Assembly: GCA_964584165.1 (NCBI GenBank)
Contig: CAZOYW010000059.1
Location: forward strand, 1 to 13,478
DNA: 13,478 nucleotides
Direction of reading: 5' to 3'
Origin: CAZKCI01 sp964584165
GTDB taxonomy: Bacteria; Auribacterota; Erginobacteria; Erginobacterales; CAZKCI01
In this document: positions 7,443-13,473 of the stretch, one piece after another
Numbering within the stretch: position 1 is the first letter of the stretch
How the letters are laid out: every line of letters starts with the position of its first letter
Program-made: the position numbers and the translations under genes
The notes under the pieces: model-generated
What the model saw: only the letters and a program-made list of their open reading frames with translations
What the model was told of the DNA's origin: nothing
Databases searched by the model: none

Positions 7443-7786
7443 GGGCGAACATGAAGTTCGCCCCTACAACCGTCGACCATGACCCAACCCGTAGGGGCGA
7501 ACCTGCCTGCCCCGATCTATCGGGTGTGTTCGCCCGACAGGCCAAACCCGGGGACGGGCGAACATGAAGTTCGCCCCTACAACCGTCGACCATGACCCAA
7601 CCCGTAGGGGCGAACCTGCCTGCCCCGATCTATCGGGTGTGTTCGCCCGACAGGCCAAACCCGGGGACGGGCGAACATGAAGTTCGCCCCTACAACCGTC
7701 GACCACGACCCAGCCTGTAGGGGCGAACCTAGTGTTCGCCCGACAGGCCGAACCCGGGAACGGGCGAACATGAAGTTCGCCCCTGC
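7443..7786. repeat. REP/BIME tandem array (113-, 113- and 93-bp units plus a partial)
   Basis: Units begin at 7443, 7556, 7669 and 7762. The first two are 113 bp and appear identical. The third is 93 bp with a few substitutions. The fourth is cut off after one hairpin. Each full unit has hairpin A (arms GGGCGAAC/GTTCGCCC around ATGAA, followed by CTAC: 7443-7467, 7556-7580, 7669-7693, 7762-7786 with CTGC) and, in opposite orientation, hairpin B (GTAG plus GGGCGAAC/GTTCGCCC arms: 7491-7535, 7604-7648, 7717-7741). The array fills most of the gap 7367-7791 and starts 5 bp past the aminotransferase stop. GTAG bordering a hairpin is typical of REP sequences handled by RAYT (TnpA-REP) proteins; none is encoded here. 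No gene is supported in this gap. Confidence 0.9.
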
Positions 7787-7791
7787 AACCG

Positions 7792-8958
7792 CTATGAGAG
7801 GCGGGAGACGAACTGCTGGAGCCGATCCAAGCCCTTGAGGAGGTTCTCCTGGGAGTCGGCGAAGGACATCCGGAGGTGGCTGTCCCAACCGAAGGCGATC
7901 CCGGGGACGACGGCGATCCGGGCCTCCTCCAGGAGCCGGCGGGCGAGCTCCTGGGAGGGGATGCCCAGGGCGGAGACGTTGGGGAAGGTGTAGAAGGTCC
8001 CCCGGGGCCGGACGCAAGCGATCCCCCGGATCCGGGAGAAACCCTCGAGCATGACGTTCCGCCGCTCCTCGAAGGCCTTCCGCATCGACTCCACGCAGGA
8101 CTGGTCGCCGGTGAGCGCGGCCAGGGCGGCGTACTGGGCGATCGTGGTCGGGTTGGAGGTGGTGTGGTCCTGGAAGTTGCTGATCGCCTTGGCCACGGGC
8201 GCGGGAGCGGCGAGGTAGCCGACCCGCCAGCCGGTCATCGCGTAGGTCTTGGAGACGCCGTTGACCACGATCGTCCGCTCCCGCACCTCCCGGGAAAGGG
8301 AGGCCGGGCTCTTGGCCGCAAAGCCGTCGAAGACGAGTTTCTCGTAGATCTCGTCGCTGACCAGGGAGAAGTCCTTCTCCACGGCCAGGCGGGCGATGAA
8401 CTCCAGGTCGGCGGCCGGGTAGGCGTTTCCCGCCGGGTTGGCGGGACTGGAAACGACCAGTGCCCGGGTCCGCCCGGTCACCGCCCGCTTCAGGCGGTCG
8501 GGGTCGATCCGGAAGCCGTCCTCTTCCCGGGTCGGGAGGAAGACCGGCTTCCCCCCCGCGAGCCTGACCTGCTCGGGGTAGGTCACCCAGTAGGGCGAGG
8601 GGATGATCACCTCGTCGCCCTCCTCGCAGATCGCCTGGAAAACGTTGTAGAGGGAGTGCTTGGCCCCGCAGGAGACGATGATCTGCTCGGGGGCGTAGTC
8701 GAGGGAGTTATCCCGGCGGAACTTCTCGCGGATCGCCTCGATCAGCTCCGGAGTCCCCCTGGCCGGGGTGTAGCGGGTGCGCCCGGAGGCGATCGCGATC
8801 CGGGCGGCCTCCTTGATGTGCTCGGGGGTCTCGAAATCCGGCTCCCCGGCCGCGAAGCCGACCACGTCCACCCCCTCCTTCTTGAGCGCCTTGGCCCGGG
8901 CGGTGACGGCCAGGGTGAGCGAGGGGCCGATGTTCTCCAGACGCCCTGAGATCTTCAC
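7792..8958 (-). CDS. aspC: Class I PLP-dependent aminotransferase, probably aspartate aminotransferase
   Basis: A 388-residue fold-type I aminotransferase, cytoplasmic, expected to interconvert aspartate/2-oxoglutarate and oxaloacetate/glutamate. Visible motifs: the N-terminal FAAGEPDFETPEHI (35-48), YTPARGTPELIEAI (substrate-side loop), SPYWVTYPE with W124, SPANPAGNAY with N174, SDEIYEKL with D202 (pyridine-nitrogen partner), SKTYAMTGWRVGY with PLP lysine K237, and HLRMSFA with R363 (alpha-carboxylate binding). The pattern matches the Thermus-like Ib subgroup, some of which also use prephenate or other acceptors, so the exact substrate is not certain. The start is GTG at 8958, sharing a GTGA overlap with the stop of the ndk-like gene. 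The frame is open further upstream, but that part lies antiparallel-free within the ndk-like gene in another phase and shows no family similarity. Translation is probably coupled. Confidence 0.92.
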   Translation of the reverse strand: MKISGRLENIGPSLTLAVTARAKALKKEGVDVVGFAAGEPDFETPEHIKEAARIAIASGRTRYTPARGTPELIEAIREKFRRDNSLDYAPEQIIVSCGAKHSLYNVFQAICEEGDEVIIPSPYWVTYPEQVRLAGGKPVFLPTREEDGFRIDPDRLKRAVTGRTRALVVSSPANPAGNAYPAADLEFIARLAVEKDFSLVSDEIYEKLVFDGFAAKSPASLSREVRERTIVVNGVSKTYAMTGWRVGYLAAPAPVAKAISNFQDHTTSNPTTIAQYAALAALTGDQSCVESMRKAFEERRNVMLEGFSRIRGIACVRPRGTFYTFPNVSALGIPSQELARRLLEEARIAVVPGIAFGWDSHLRMSFADSQENLLKGLDRLQQFVSRLS

Positions 8959-10130
8959 GAGCGGTAGAAGTCTCCGATCGCCTGCTTGAAGTCGTTCTCG
9001 CCCATGCGGATGATCTTCATCTCGCGCTGGGCGTTCTGGCGCGAGTCGGAGGCGTGGGCGACGTTCTCCATGATGGTGTGCCCGTAGATCCGGCGGATGG
9101 TGGCCCATTCCGCCTTGAGGGGGTCGGTCGCCCCCAGGACGGAGCGGATCCGGGAGATCGCCTTCTCCCCCTGATAGATCAGGGCGAGGCATTTCTCCGG
9201 CCCGGGGACTTTCCGCCCCTGGGCGGTCGTGACCACCGCCGGGTCGAGGCCGGACATCGTGCGCACGATCTTGCGAAACTCGTTCTCCCCCTTGAAGCGC
9301 TTCAGGCGGTCGGCCAGCTCCTCGTAGATTTCCTCGGCCACCGGAAAATCCAGGATCTCGGCCAGGCAGCGCTTGAGATCCTCCCGGAGGCGAGGCTTGA
9401 ACTTGTCGGGGAGCCGCTCCAGGACCGGGCGGTAGAACTCCTGGGCCTGTTCGACGGAGAGGTGGACCACCTTCGCCCCGATGATCTTTAAGCCCGTGCG
9501 GGAGATCAGGTCGATCACGTTCCCGGCCAGGGTGGAGGGGCCCTTGAAGTTCTCGGGCTTGATCAGGACCAGCGTCGTCTCGGGCTTGGCGTCGGGGGAA
9601 AAGCGGCAGGCCTCCTCCAGGACGCCCCCGTCGGAGTCGGAGTAGCGCGCCCAGAGCTTGAGCGTCGGCTCGGCGTCGGCGGCCTCGGGGATGACGAAAA
9701 CCGCCGGCTCGAAGTAGCGGATCCGGCCCTGGGGGTCGGTGATGAAGTCCCCGTAGGTGTCGCGCACCGTCTCGCCCAGGATGGAGTCGCGGGTGATCGG
9801 GCCCACCACCTGGGTCCGGAGGACGGAAACGGCGTTCTCCCCCCGGAAGAGGAGGACCATCACCCGGGGCTGCTCGGCGAGCGCGCTCTTCCGGACCCAC
9901 TGCTCCCGGATATAGGAGCGGATGTGGGCCCGCACGTCCCGGGACTCCGGGGAGCCCTTGGGACTGATCAGGGCGGTGTACTTCTCGATCAGCTCGGAGC
10001 TGGGGGCGAAGATGCGCGCCGAAACCAGCTCGCAGGGGGAGAGAGAGAGGAGCCGCGCGATCACGCCCCCAGTGCGGGACTTCTTGATCGTGTAGGGGTT
10101 GATCCAGACTGCCGCCAGTTCGACCGCCAT
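8955..10130 (-). CDS. ndk: Two-domain nucleoside-diphosphate-kinase-like protein
   Basis: A 391-residue protein with two NDK-like halves. The C-terminal half (about 185-378) keeps the NDK catalytic set: K191 in IKPEN, R329, T335 in LGATDP, R346, N356 and the phospho-histidine H359 in ENVAHASDS (usual form HGSDS). An insertion of about 70 residues (roughly 241-312) splits this domain between FYRPVLERL and KCLALIYQGE. The N-terminal half (about 4-147) aligns by eye with NDK (INPYTIKKSRTGGVIARL, LLFRGENAVSVLR, ETVRDTYGD), but the Lys is N11 and there is no HGSD-type histidine, so it looks inactive. Ordinary NDKs are about 140-150 residues. The likely role is NTP/NDP phosphotransfer with a regulatory first domain; this is inference. 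The start is ATG 10130 with a weak GAGAG site 7 nt upstream. A small hairpin (arms 10143-10148/10154-10159) precedes it. It overlaps the aminotransferase gene by 4 bp. Confidence 0.82.
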   Translation of the reverse strand: MAVELAAVWINPYTIKKSRTGGVIARLLSLSPCELVSARIFAPSSELIEKYTALISPKGSPESRDVRAHIRSYIREQWVRKSALAEQPRVMVLLFRGENAVSVLRTQVVGPITRDSILGETVRDTYGDFITDPQGRIRYFEPAVFVIPEAADAEPTLKLWARYSDSDGGVLEEACRFSPDAKPETTLVLIKPENFKGPSTLAGNVIDLISRTGLKIIGAKVVHLSVEQAQEFYRPVLERLPDKFKPRLREDLKRCLAEILDFPVAEEIYEELADRLKRFKGENEFRKIVRTMSGLDPAVVTTAQGRKVPGPEKCLALIYQGEKAISRIRSVLGATDPLKAEWATIRRIYGHTIMENVAHASDSRQNAQREMKIIRMGENDFKQAIGDFYRS

Positions 10131-10160
10131 AGAAAATCTCTCTTTCCGTTCGCCGGAAAA

Positions 10161-10200
10161 TCGAACAAGCAGGACGAGCGCTCCCGTCCTGCTTGCTCGA
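10161..10200 (-). terminator. Hairpin terminator candidate after the DUF5679 gene
   Basis: Arms 10161-10176 and 10185-10200 pair over 16 bp with one mismatch, and the loop is 8 nt. On the minus strand the stem is followed by TTTT. It lies about 50 bp past the DUF5679 stop and 31 bp before the ndk-like start, so it would separate the two transcription units. The T-run is short, so a role as an mRNA-processing or stability hairpin is also possible. Confidence 0.5.
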
Positions 10201-10248
10201 AAAACTCGATCCCGGCCGGGACCGGCTAGGGCCGTCCGGGGCGATGGG

Positions 10249-10389
10249 TTACTTGCCGAGAATCTTGAACATCCCGGTGCCGCAGCTCGGGCAGGTCCCC
10301 TTGACCGCCTTGCGCTTGTTCTTCATCGTCACTTCTTTGGTGTCTTTCATCTCCTTCTTCGCCTTGCACTTCACGCAATACCCTTCCAT
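10249..10389 (-). CDS. DUF5679-like small zinc-ribbon protein
   Basis: A 46-residue protein opening MEGYCVKCKAKKEMKD and closing with CPSCGTGMFKILGK. Two CxxC pairs (C5/C8 and one near residues 33-36) form a probable zinc ribbon. The layout and the phrase VKCKAKKEMKD match my memory of DUF5679 proteins, a family of unknown function. The frame is open 57 bp further upstream. I chose ATG 10389 because GGAGG (10400-10396) lies 6 nt before it and the family starts at this residue. It has its own good promoter. The lysine-rich linker would suit nucleic-acid binding, but that is only a guess. Confidence 0.82.
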   Translation of the reverse strand: MEGYCVKCKAKKEMKDTKEVTMKNKRKAVKGTCPSCGTGMFKILGK

Positions 10390-10436
10390 TGACCGCCTCC
10401 TCCCCCGCAGGGGATTGGAATTATTGTTGGCGCGGA

Positions 10437-10465
10437 ACTTTAGCACCGCCCCCCGGCGCTGTCAA
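10437..10465 (-). promoter_or_regulatory. Sigma70-like promoter of the DUF5679 gene
   Basis: On the minus strand a perfect TTGACA (10465-10460), a 17-bp spacer and TAAAGT (10442-10437, four of six matches). Transcription would start near 10430, leaving a leader of about 40 nt that contains a small CCCC/GGGG hairpin just before the GGAGG ribosome site. Confidence 0.75.
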
Positions 10466-10468
10466 TTT

Positions 10469-10512
10469 CTTTTAATTTTCGATTTCCCGGATGGGAAATC
10501 GAAAATTAAAAG
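10469..10512. repeat. Perfect 20-bp inverted repeat overlapping the beta-barrel gene's stop codon
   Basis: Arms 10469-10488 and 10493-10512 are perfectly complementary around GGAT. The right arm includes the last codons and TAA stop of the outer-membrane protein gene. The left arm ends 3 bp from the -35 of the DUF5679 promoter. Reading out of the stem on either strand the flank is A-rich, not T-rich, so it does not fit a classical intrinsic terminator, although it may still block transcription or protect a 3' end. Confidence 0.85.
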
Positions 10513-11024
10513 CGGAAGTGCAGCCTGGCCCCGAAGGTCAGGTAGTCGAGGTCGAAGTCCTCGATGTCGTCGAACTTCTGGACGTAGTAGTAGGCGTCGG
10601 CGTTGACCCAGAGCGCCTCGCCCAGGGGGATCTGGAGGCCAGCCTGGAACTGGTAGTAGAGGTCCCCCCACTCGCCTCCCCCTTCCTTCGGCTTCAGGTA
10701 GGGCTTGGTGATCCCGACCCCGGCGTTGATGAAGTCGCCGACCAGAACCGAGGCCGCGGGGCGGAAGGTGTAATCGACGTCCCCGCTTCCCGGATAGTAA
10801 TCGCCCGTCACCTCGGCGGCCAGGAAAGGGAGGAGCTGATACTTCAGGGAGAGGACGTAGGAGAGGTAGTCCTCGTCGAATTTGAAGTCGTCGTTCTTGA
10901 GACTCTTCAGGGCCACGTTGTAGCGCGCTCCGCCGCCCAGGCCGAAGTTGTTCGCGGCCCGAGCCGGGAAAGCCACCGCCAGCATGACCGCCGCCGCCAG
11001 CGAAACCGCCACGACCATTCTCAT
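10506..11024 (-). CDS. Small outer-membrane beta-barrel protein
   Basis: A 172-residue protein with a clear signal peptide (MRMVVAVSLAAAVMLAVAFPARA, likely cleaved after A23). The mature part of about 149 residues alternates hydrophobic and polar residues in strand-like segments separated by charged turns (for example YLSYVLSLKYQLL, FINAGVGITKPYL, LYYQFQAGLQIPL, ALWVNADAYYYV). It ends FGARLHFRF, and the terminal Phe is the usual recognition signal for the BAM insertion machinery. The size suits an eight-stranded OmpA/OmpW/OmpX-like barrel. No enzymatic or adhesin motif is seen, and the specific function is unknown. AAGGAGG (11037-11031) lies 6 nt before the ATG, a very strong ribosome site. 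It is divergent from the GT-C/TPR gene, and a long palindrome overlaps its stop. Confidence 0.85.
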   Translation of the reverse strand: MRMVVAVSLAAAVMLAVAFPARAANNFGLGGGARYNVALKSLKNDDFKFDEDYLSYVLSLKYQLLPFLAAEVTGDYYPGSGDVDYTFRPAASVLVGDFINAGVGITKPYLKPKEGGGEWGDLYYQFQAGLQIPLGEALWVNADAYYYVQKFDDIEDFDLDYLTFGARLHFRF

Positions 11025-11050
11025 CGGGCACCTCCTTGGTCAGCCAAGAG

Positions 11051-11056
11051 ATTATA
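11051..11056 (-). promoter_or_regulatory. -10 box of the beta-barrel protein gene
   Basis: A perfect TATAAT on the minus strand, 26 bp before the start codon, which would give a leader of about 20 nt carrying the AAGGAGG site. A second TATAAT lies at 11077-11072. No good -35 is visible. The inverted repeat TATAAG/CTTATA (11053-11058/11065-11070) overlaps the box and could be an operator. Confidence 0.45.
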
Positions 11057-11097
11057 AGTTATCGCTTATAGATTATAGGCTCCGGAAGGCCGCGGCC

Positions 11098-11111
11098 AGA
11101 AATTAATTTCT
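11098..11111. promoter_or_regulatory. Perfect 14-bp palindrome in the divergent promoter region
   Basis: AGAAATTAATTTCT is a perfect palindrome. It directly adjoins another, GGCCGCGGCC (11088-11097). It covers where a -35 element for the plus-strand GT-C/TPR gene would lie, given a -10 at 11131-11136, and could bind a dimeric regulator. No regulator gene is present in the window. Confidence 0.4.
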
Positions 11112-11130
11112 ACCCGCGCCCGTTCGGACT

Positions 11131-11136
11131 TATCAT
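11131..11136 (+). promoter_or_regulatory. Possible -10 box for a leaderless GT-C/TPR transcript
   Basis: TATCAT (five of six matches to TATAAT) ends 6 bp before the GTG at 11143. Transcription would then begin at or next to the start codon. No Shine-Dalgarno sequence precedes the GTG, and no strong -35 is visible. Confidence 0.35.
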
Positions 11137-11142
11137 GGCCCC

Positions 11143-13317
11143 GTGAGCAAGCGGCGCGCGATCCCCTCACTTCACTCGCGGAACGTCCCCCTCCCGGCGA
11201 AGAGCTTGGGCGGCCGGCGGCTGGCGCTCACCGCCGCCGCCGTCATCCTCCTCGCCTTCGCCTTGCGCTTCGTCTTCTTCTACCAGATGGCCCGCTCCCC
11301 GATCGCCGGGATGGTGATCGAGGACGCCAAGACCTACAACGACTGGGGCCGCGCGATCGCCGCGGGGGACTGGCGGGGCAGCGAGGTCTTCTACGCCCTC
11401 CCCCTCTATGGTTACTTCCTGGGCGGGGTCTACGCCCTGGTCGGCCCCCATCTCCAGGCGGTCAAGCTCCTCCAGGTCCTGATCGGGACGGCCAATTGCG
11501 CCCTCCTCCTCCTCCTCGGCCTCCGGCTCTTCTCCCCCGCCGTCGCCCTGATCGCCGCTTTTGCCATGTCGGTCTACGGCTGGCTGATCGTCTACGACTC
11601 CGCCCTCCTCTCCCCCGTCCTGATCATCTTCCTCGAACTCGTCGCCTTCCTCTTCCTCCTGCGCCTCCGCGCTCGGCGGCGCCCCTGGCCCGCCTGGCTC
11701 GCCGCCGGCCTCCTCCTCGGCCTCCTCGCCGCGGGAAGCGGTCCCGCGCTCCTCCTCGCCCCGCTGGTCCTGGGCTGGATCCTGGCCGAGTCCGCCCGCC
11801 CCTGGAGATCCCGCCTCGGCGCGGCCCTGGCCCTGGCCGCGGGCTTCGCCCTCCTCCCGGGCCTGATCACCTGGCGCAACGCCGTCGTCGGGGGCGACCC
11901 CGTCTTCCTCACCGCCCACGGCGGGATCAACTTCTTCATCGGGAACAACCCCTCCGCCCGGGGGGTCTTCGAGCCGCCGCCCATCCTGCGCACCGGCGGC
12001 GCCACCCTCCGGGAGGATTCGGTCAAGATCGCCGAGAAGGACCGCGGACGGCGCCTCTCCCCCTCCGAGGTCTCCGCCTACTGGTTCGGCCAGGGCTGGT
12101 CGTTCGTCCGGCGGCAGCCCGGCCGCTTCCTCGGCCTTTTCCTCTTCAAGATCCTGATCTACTTCGACGGCCTGGAGATCGCCGACGTCATCCACCCCTT
12201 CTTCTTCCGCGATTTCGCCCCGATCTTGAAGGTCCCCCTCCTCACCTTCCCGGTCGTCTCCCCGGTGGCCCTCCTCGGGATCGTCCTGAGCTGGAAAGAG
12301 CGCCGGCGGCTCGGCCTCCTCTATCTCTTCCTCGCCGCCTATGTCCTCTCCACCGCCCTCTATTTCGTCAACTCCCGCTACCGCCTCCCCGCCGTCCCCT
12401 TCCTCCTCCTCTTCTTCGCCTACGTCCCCTGGTGGTGGCGCGAGCGCTGGAAGGAGAAGCGGAGGCACCTCATCCCCCTCTCGCTCCTCCTCCTCTTCCC
12501 GCTCGTCCTCCTCGCCAACCCCGGACTGATCGGGCGGCCCCGCTTTTCCCTCAACCTGGGCGCGGGCTACAACCACCTGGGGACCTTCTACTCGCAGCAA
12601 GGGGACCTTCCGCGGGCGCTCGCGGAGTTCCAGCGGGCGCTGGAACTGGAGCCCTACCGGGCGGAGGCCCACTACAACCTGGCCAACATCCATCTCAGGC
12701 AGAATGAGCTCGACGCCGCCATCGCCGCCTACCGGGAGGCGATCCGCCTCAACCCCTTCTACGAGTCCGCCCGCCTCTCCCTGGGGGTGGCCTACGAGAA
12801 AAAGGGGGAGAGGGAGAAAGCCCGGCGGGAGTACCTCGAGATCATCCAGAACCTGCCCCGCAACCCGCCCGCCTACCTGCGCCTCTCCCAGCTCCTGGTC
12901 GGAGAGGCGAAATACGACGAGGCGATCAGTCTCCTCAACCGCCTCCTCGCGGTCGCGCCGAACCTGTCGGCCGCCCATCTTTACCTCGCCCTCGCCCACG
13001 AGAAGAAGGGGGAGGCGGCGGCGGCGCGCTCCGTCTTGGAGGGGGCGCTGCGGACCGACCCGGAGAAGGGGATGCTCCACCTGGAGCTGGCCCGGATCTT
13101 AAGCGCGCACTTCAAGGAGGAAGCGGCATCCTTCGCCCAGCTCGTCGAGGCGGCGCGGCTGATGCCGGAGAGCTACTTCGCCCGCCTCTACCTCGGCGAC
13201 GCCCTCCTCCGCCGGGGCGATTCCGGCGGGGCGGAGCGCGAGTGGGCCGCGGCGGCGGCCTTGCGCCCCGGCGACGAAGCCGTCGCGGAAAGGCGGCGGT
13301 CCCTCCATTCCCGCTGA
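11143..13317 (+). CDS. GT-C-like membrane glycosyltransferase with C-terminal TPR repeats
   Basis: A 724-residue protein. The first 460 residues hold roughly ten to twelve hydrophobic segments (for example 27-47, 109-130, 133-152, 155-174, 184-215, 225-243, 328-342, 364-382, 390-410, 415-430, 441-459). The first large loop has acidic residues E60/D61 in the context VIEDAKTYNDW, followed by FYALPLYGYFLGGVYAL, as in PMT/ArnT-type (GT39/GT83-like) transferases that use polyprenyl-phosphate sugars. NSRYRLPAVPF near 410 is also typical. Residues about 471-708 form seven 34-residue TPR units, with consensus such as AEAHYNLANIHLRQNELDAA; the sixth (641-674) is degenerate. Likely role: transfer of sugar to a protein or envelope glycan outside the membrane, with TPRs binding the acceptor. 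Donor and acceptor are unknown. The start is GTG 11143, with no Shine-Dalgarno site. Confidence 0.82.
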   Translation: MSKRRAIPSLHSRNVPLPAKSLGGRRLALTAAAVILLAFALRFVFFYQMARSPIAGMVIEDAKTYNDWGRAIAAGDWRGSEVFYALPLYGYFLGGVYALVGPHLQAVKLLQVLIGTANCALLLLLGLRLFSPAVALIAAFAMSVYGWLIVYDSALLSPVLIIFLELVAFLFLLRLRARRRPWPAWLAAGLLLGLLAAGSGPALLLAPLVLGWILAESARPWRSRLGAALALAAGFALLPGLITWRNAVVGGDPVFLTAHGGINFFIGNNPSARGVFEPPPILRTGGATLREDSVKIAEKDRGRRLSPSEVSAYWFGQGWSFVRRQPGRFLGLFLFKILIYFDGLEIADVIHPFFFRDFAPILKVPLLTFPVVSPVALLGIVLSWKERRRLGLLYLFLAAYVLSTALYFVNSRYRLPAVPFLLLFFAYVPWWWRERWKEKRRHLIPLSLLLLFPLVLLANPGLIGRPRFSLNLGAGYNHLGTFYSQQGDLPRALAEFQRALELEPYRAEAHYNLANIHLRQNELDAAIAAYREAIRLNPFYESARLSLGVAYEKKGEREKARREYLEIIQNLPRNPPAYLRLSQLLVGEAKYDEAISLLNRLLAVAPNLSAAHLYLALAHEKKGEAAAARSVLEGALRTDPEKGMLHLELARILSAHFKEEAASFAQLVEAARLMPESYFARLYLGDALLRRGDSGGAEREWAAAAALRPGDEAVAERRRSLHSR

Positions 13318-13339
13318 CGATCTCTCCCCCGCCGAGCCA

Positions 13340-13416
13340 CCGCGGACCTGCCCCGACAAATGCGTCGGGATGATTATTTGGAAACCCGCTACGGTGACTC
13401 AAAGGTCCGCGGCTAC
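13340..13416. repeat. REP-like repeat with an internal hairpin
   Basis: Outer arms CCGCGGACC (13340-13348) and GGTCCGCGG (13404-13412), followed by CTAC (13413-13416), match the arms at 5394-5420. The 55-bp loop holds a second hairpin, CCCGAC/GTCGGG (13352-13357/13364-13369). It lies 22 bp past the GT-C/TPR stop. Confidence 0.75.
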
Positions 13417-13426
13417 GATCTCCCTA

Positions 13427-13473
13427 GCCCGAATTATTCATGAAGATCTGCGATCTTCATGAAAAATTCGGGC
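13427..13473. repeat. Long 22-bp hairpin near the window's right end
   Basis: Arms 13427-13448 and 13452-13473 pair over 22 bp with a single mismatch (13436) around a TGC loop. It is about 110 bp past the GT-C/TPR stop. There is no T-run after the stem. It could end the transcript or be a dispersed repeat, and its position almost at the window edge fits a contig break in repeated DNA. Confidence 0.8.

Noticed and set aside
7367..7480. An N-terminal extension of aconitase by 38 residues
   Set aside because: It reads through the palindrome, promoter and REP array; the Shine-Dalgarno site and family start both support ATG 7366.
7443..7786. CRISPR array
   Set aside because: The intervals between hairpins are themselves repeated rather than unique spacers, units are 113 or 93 bp, and no cas gene is present.
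7390..8017. Short minus-strand frames with internally repeated peptides in the REP array
   Set aside because: The peptide repetition simply mirrors the 113-bp DNA repeat; there are no ribosome sites, and the hairpin structure explains the sequence.
8959..9900. An upstream extension of the aminotransferase frame to about 700 residues, suggesting a fusion protein
   Set aside because: The extension is an Arg/Pro/Gly-rich frame inside the NDK-like gene, and family similarity begins right after the GTG at 8958 in the GTGA overlap.
10469..10512. Classical rho-independent terminator
   Set aside because: The stem is excellent but the flank after the stem is A-rich on both strands; listed as an inverted repeat instead.
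11167..13080. A 637-codon minus-strand open frame opposite the GT-C/TPR gene
   Set aside because: An acidic, Gly/Glu-rich shadow of a real membrane protein gene; no recognisable motif or ribosome site.
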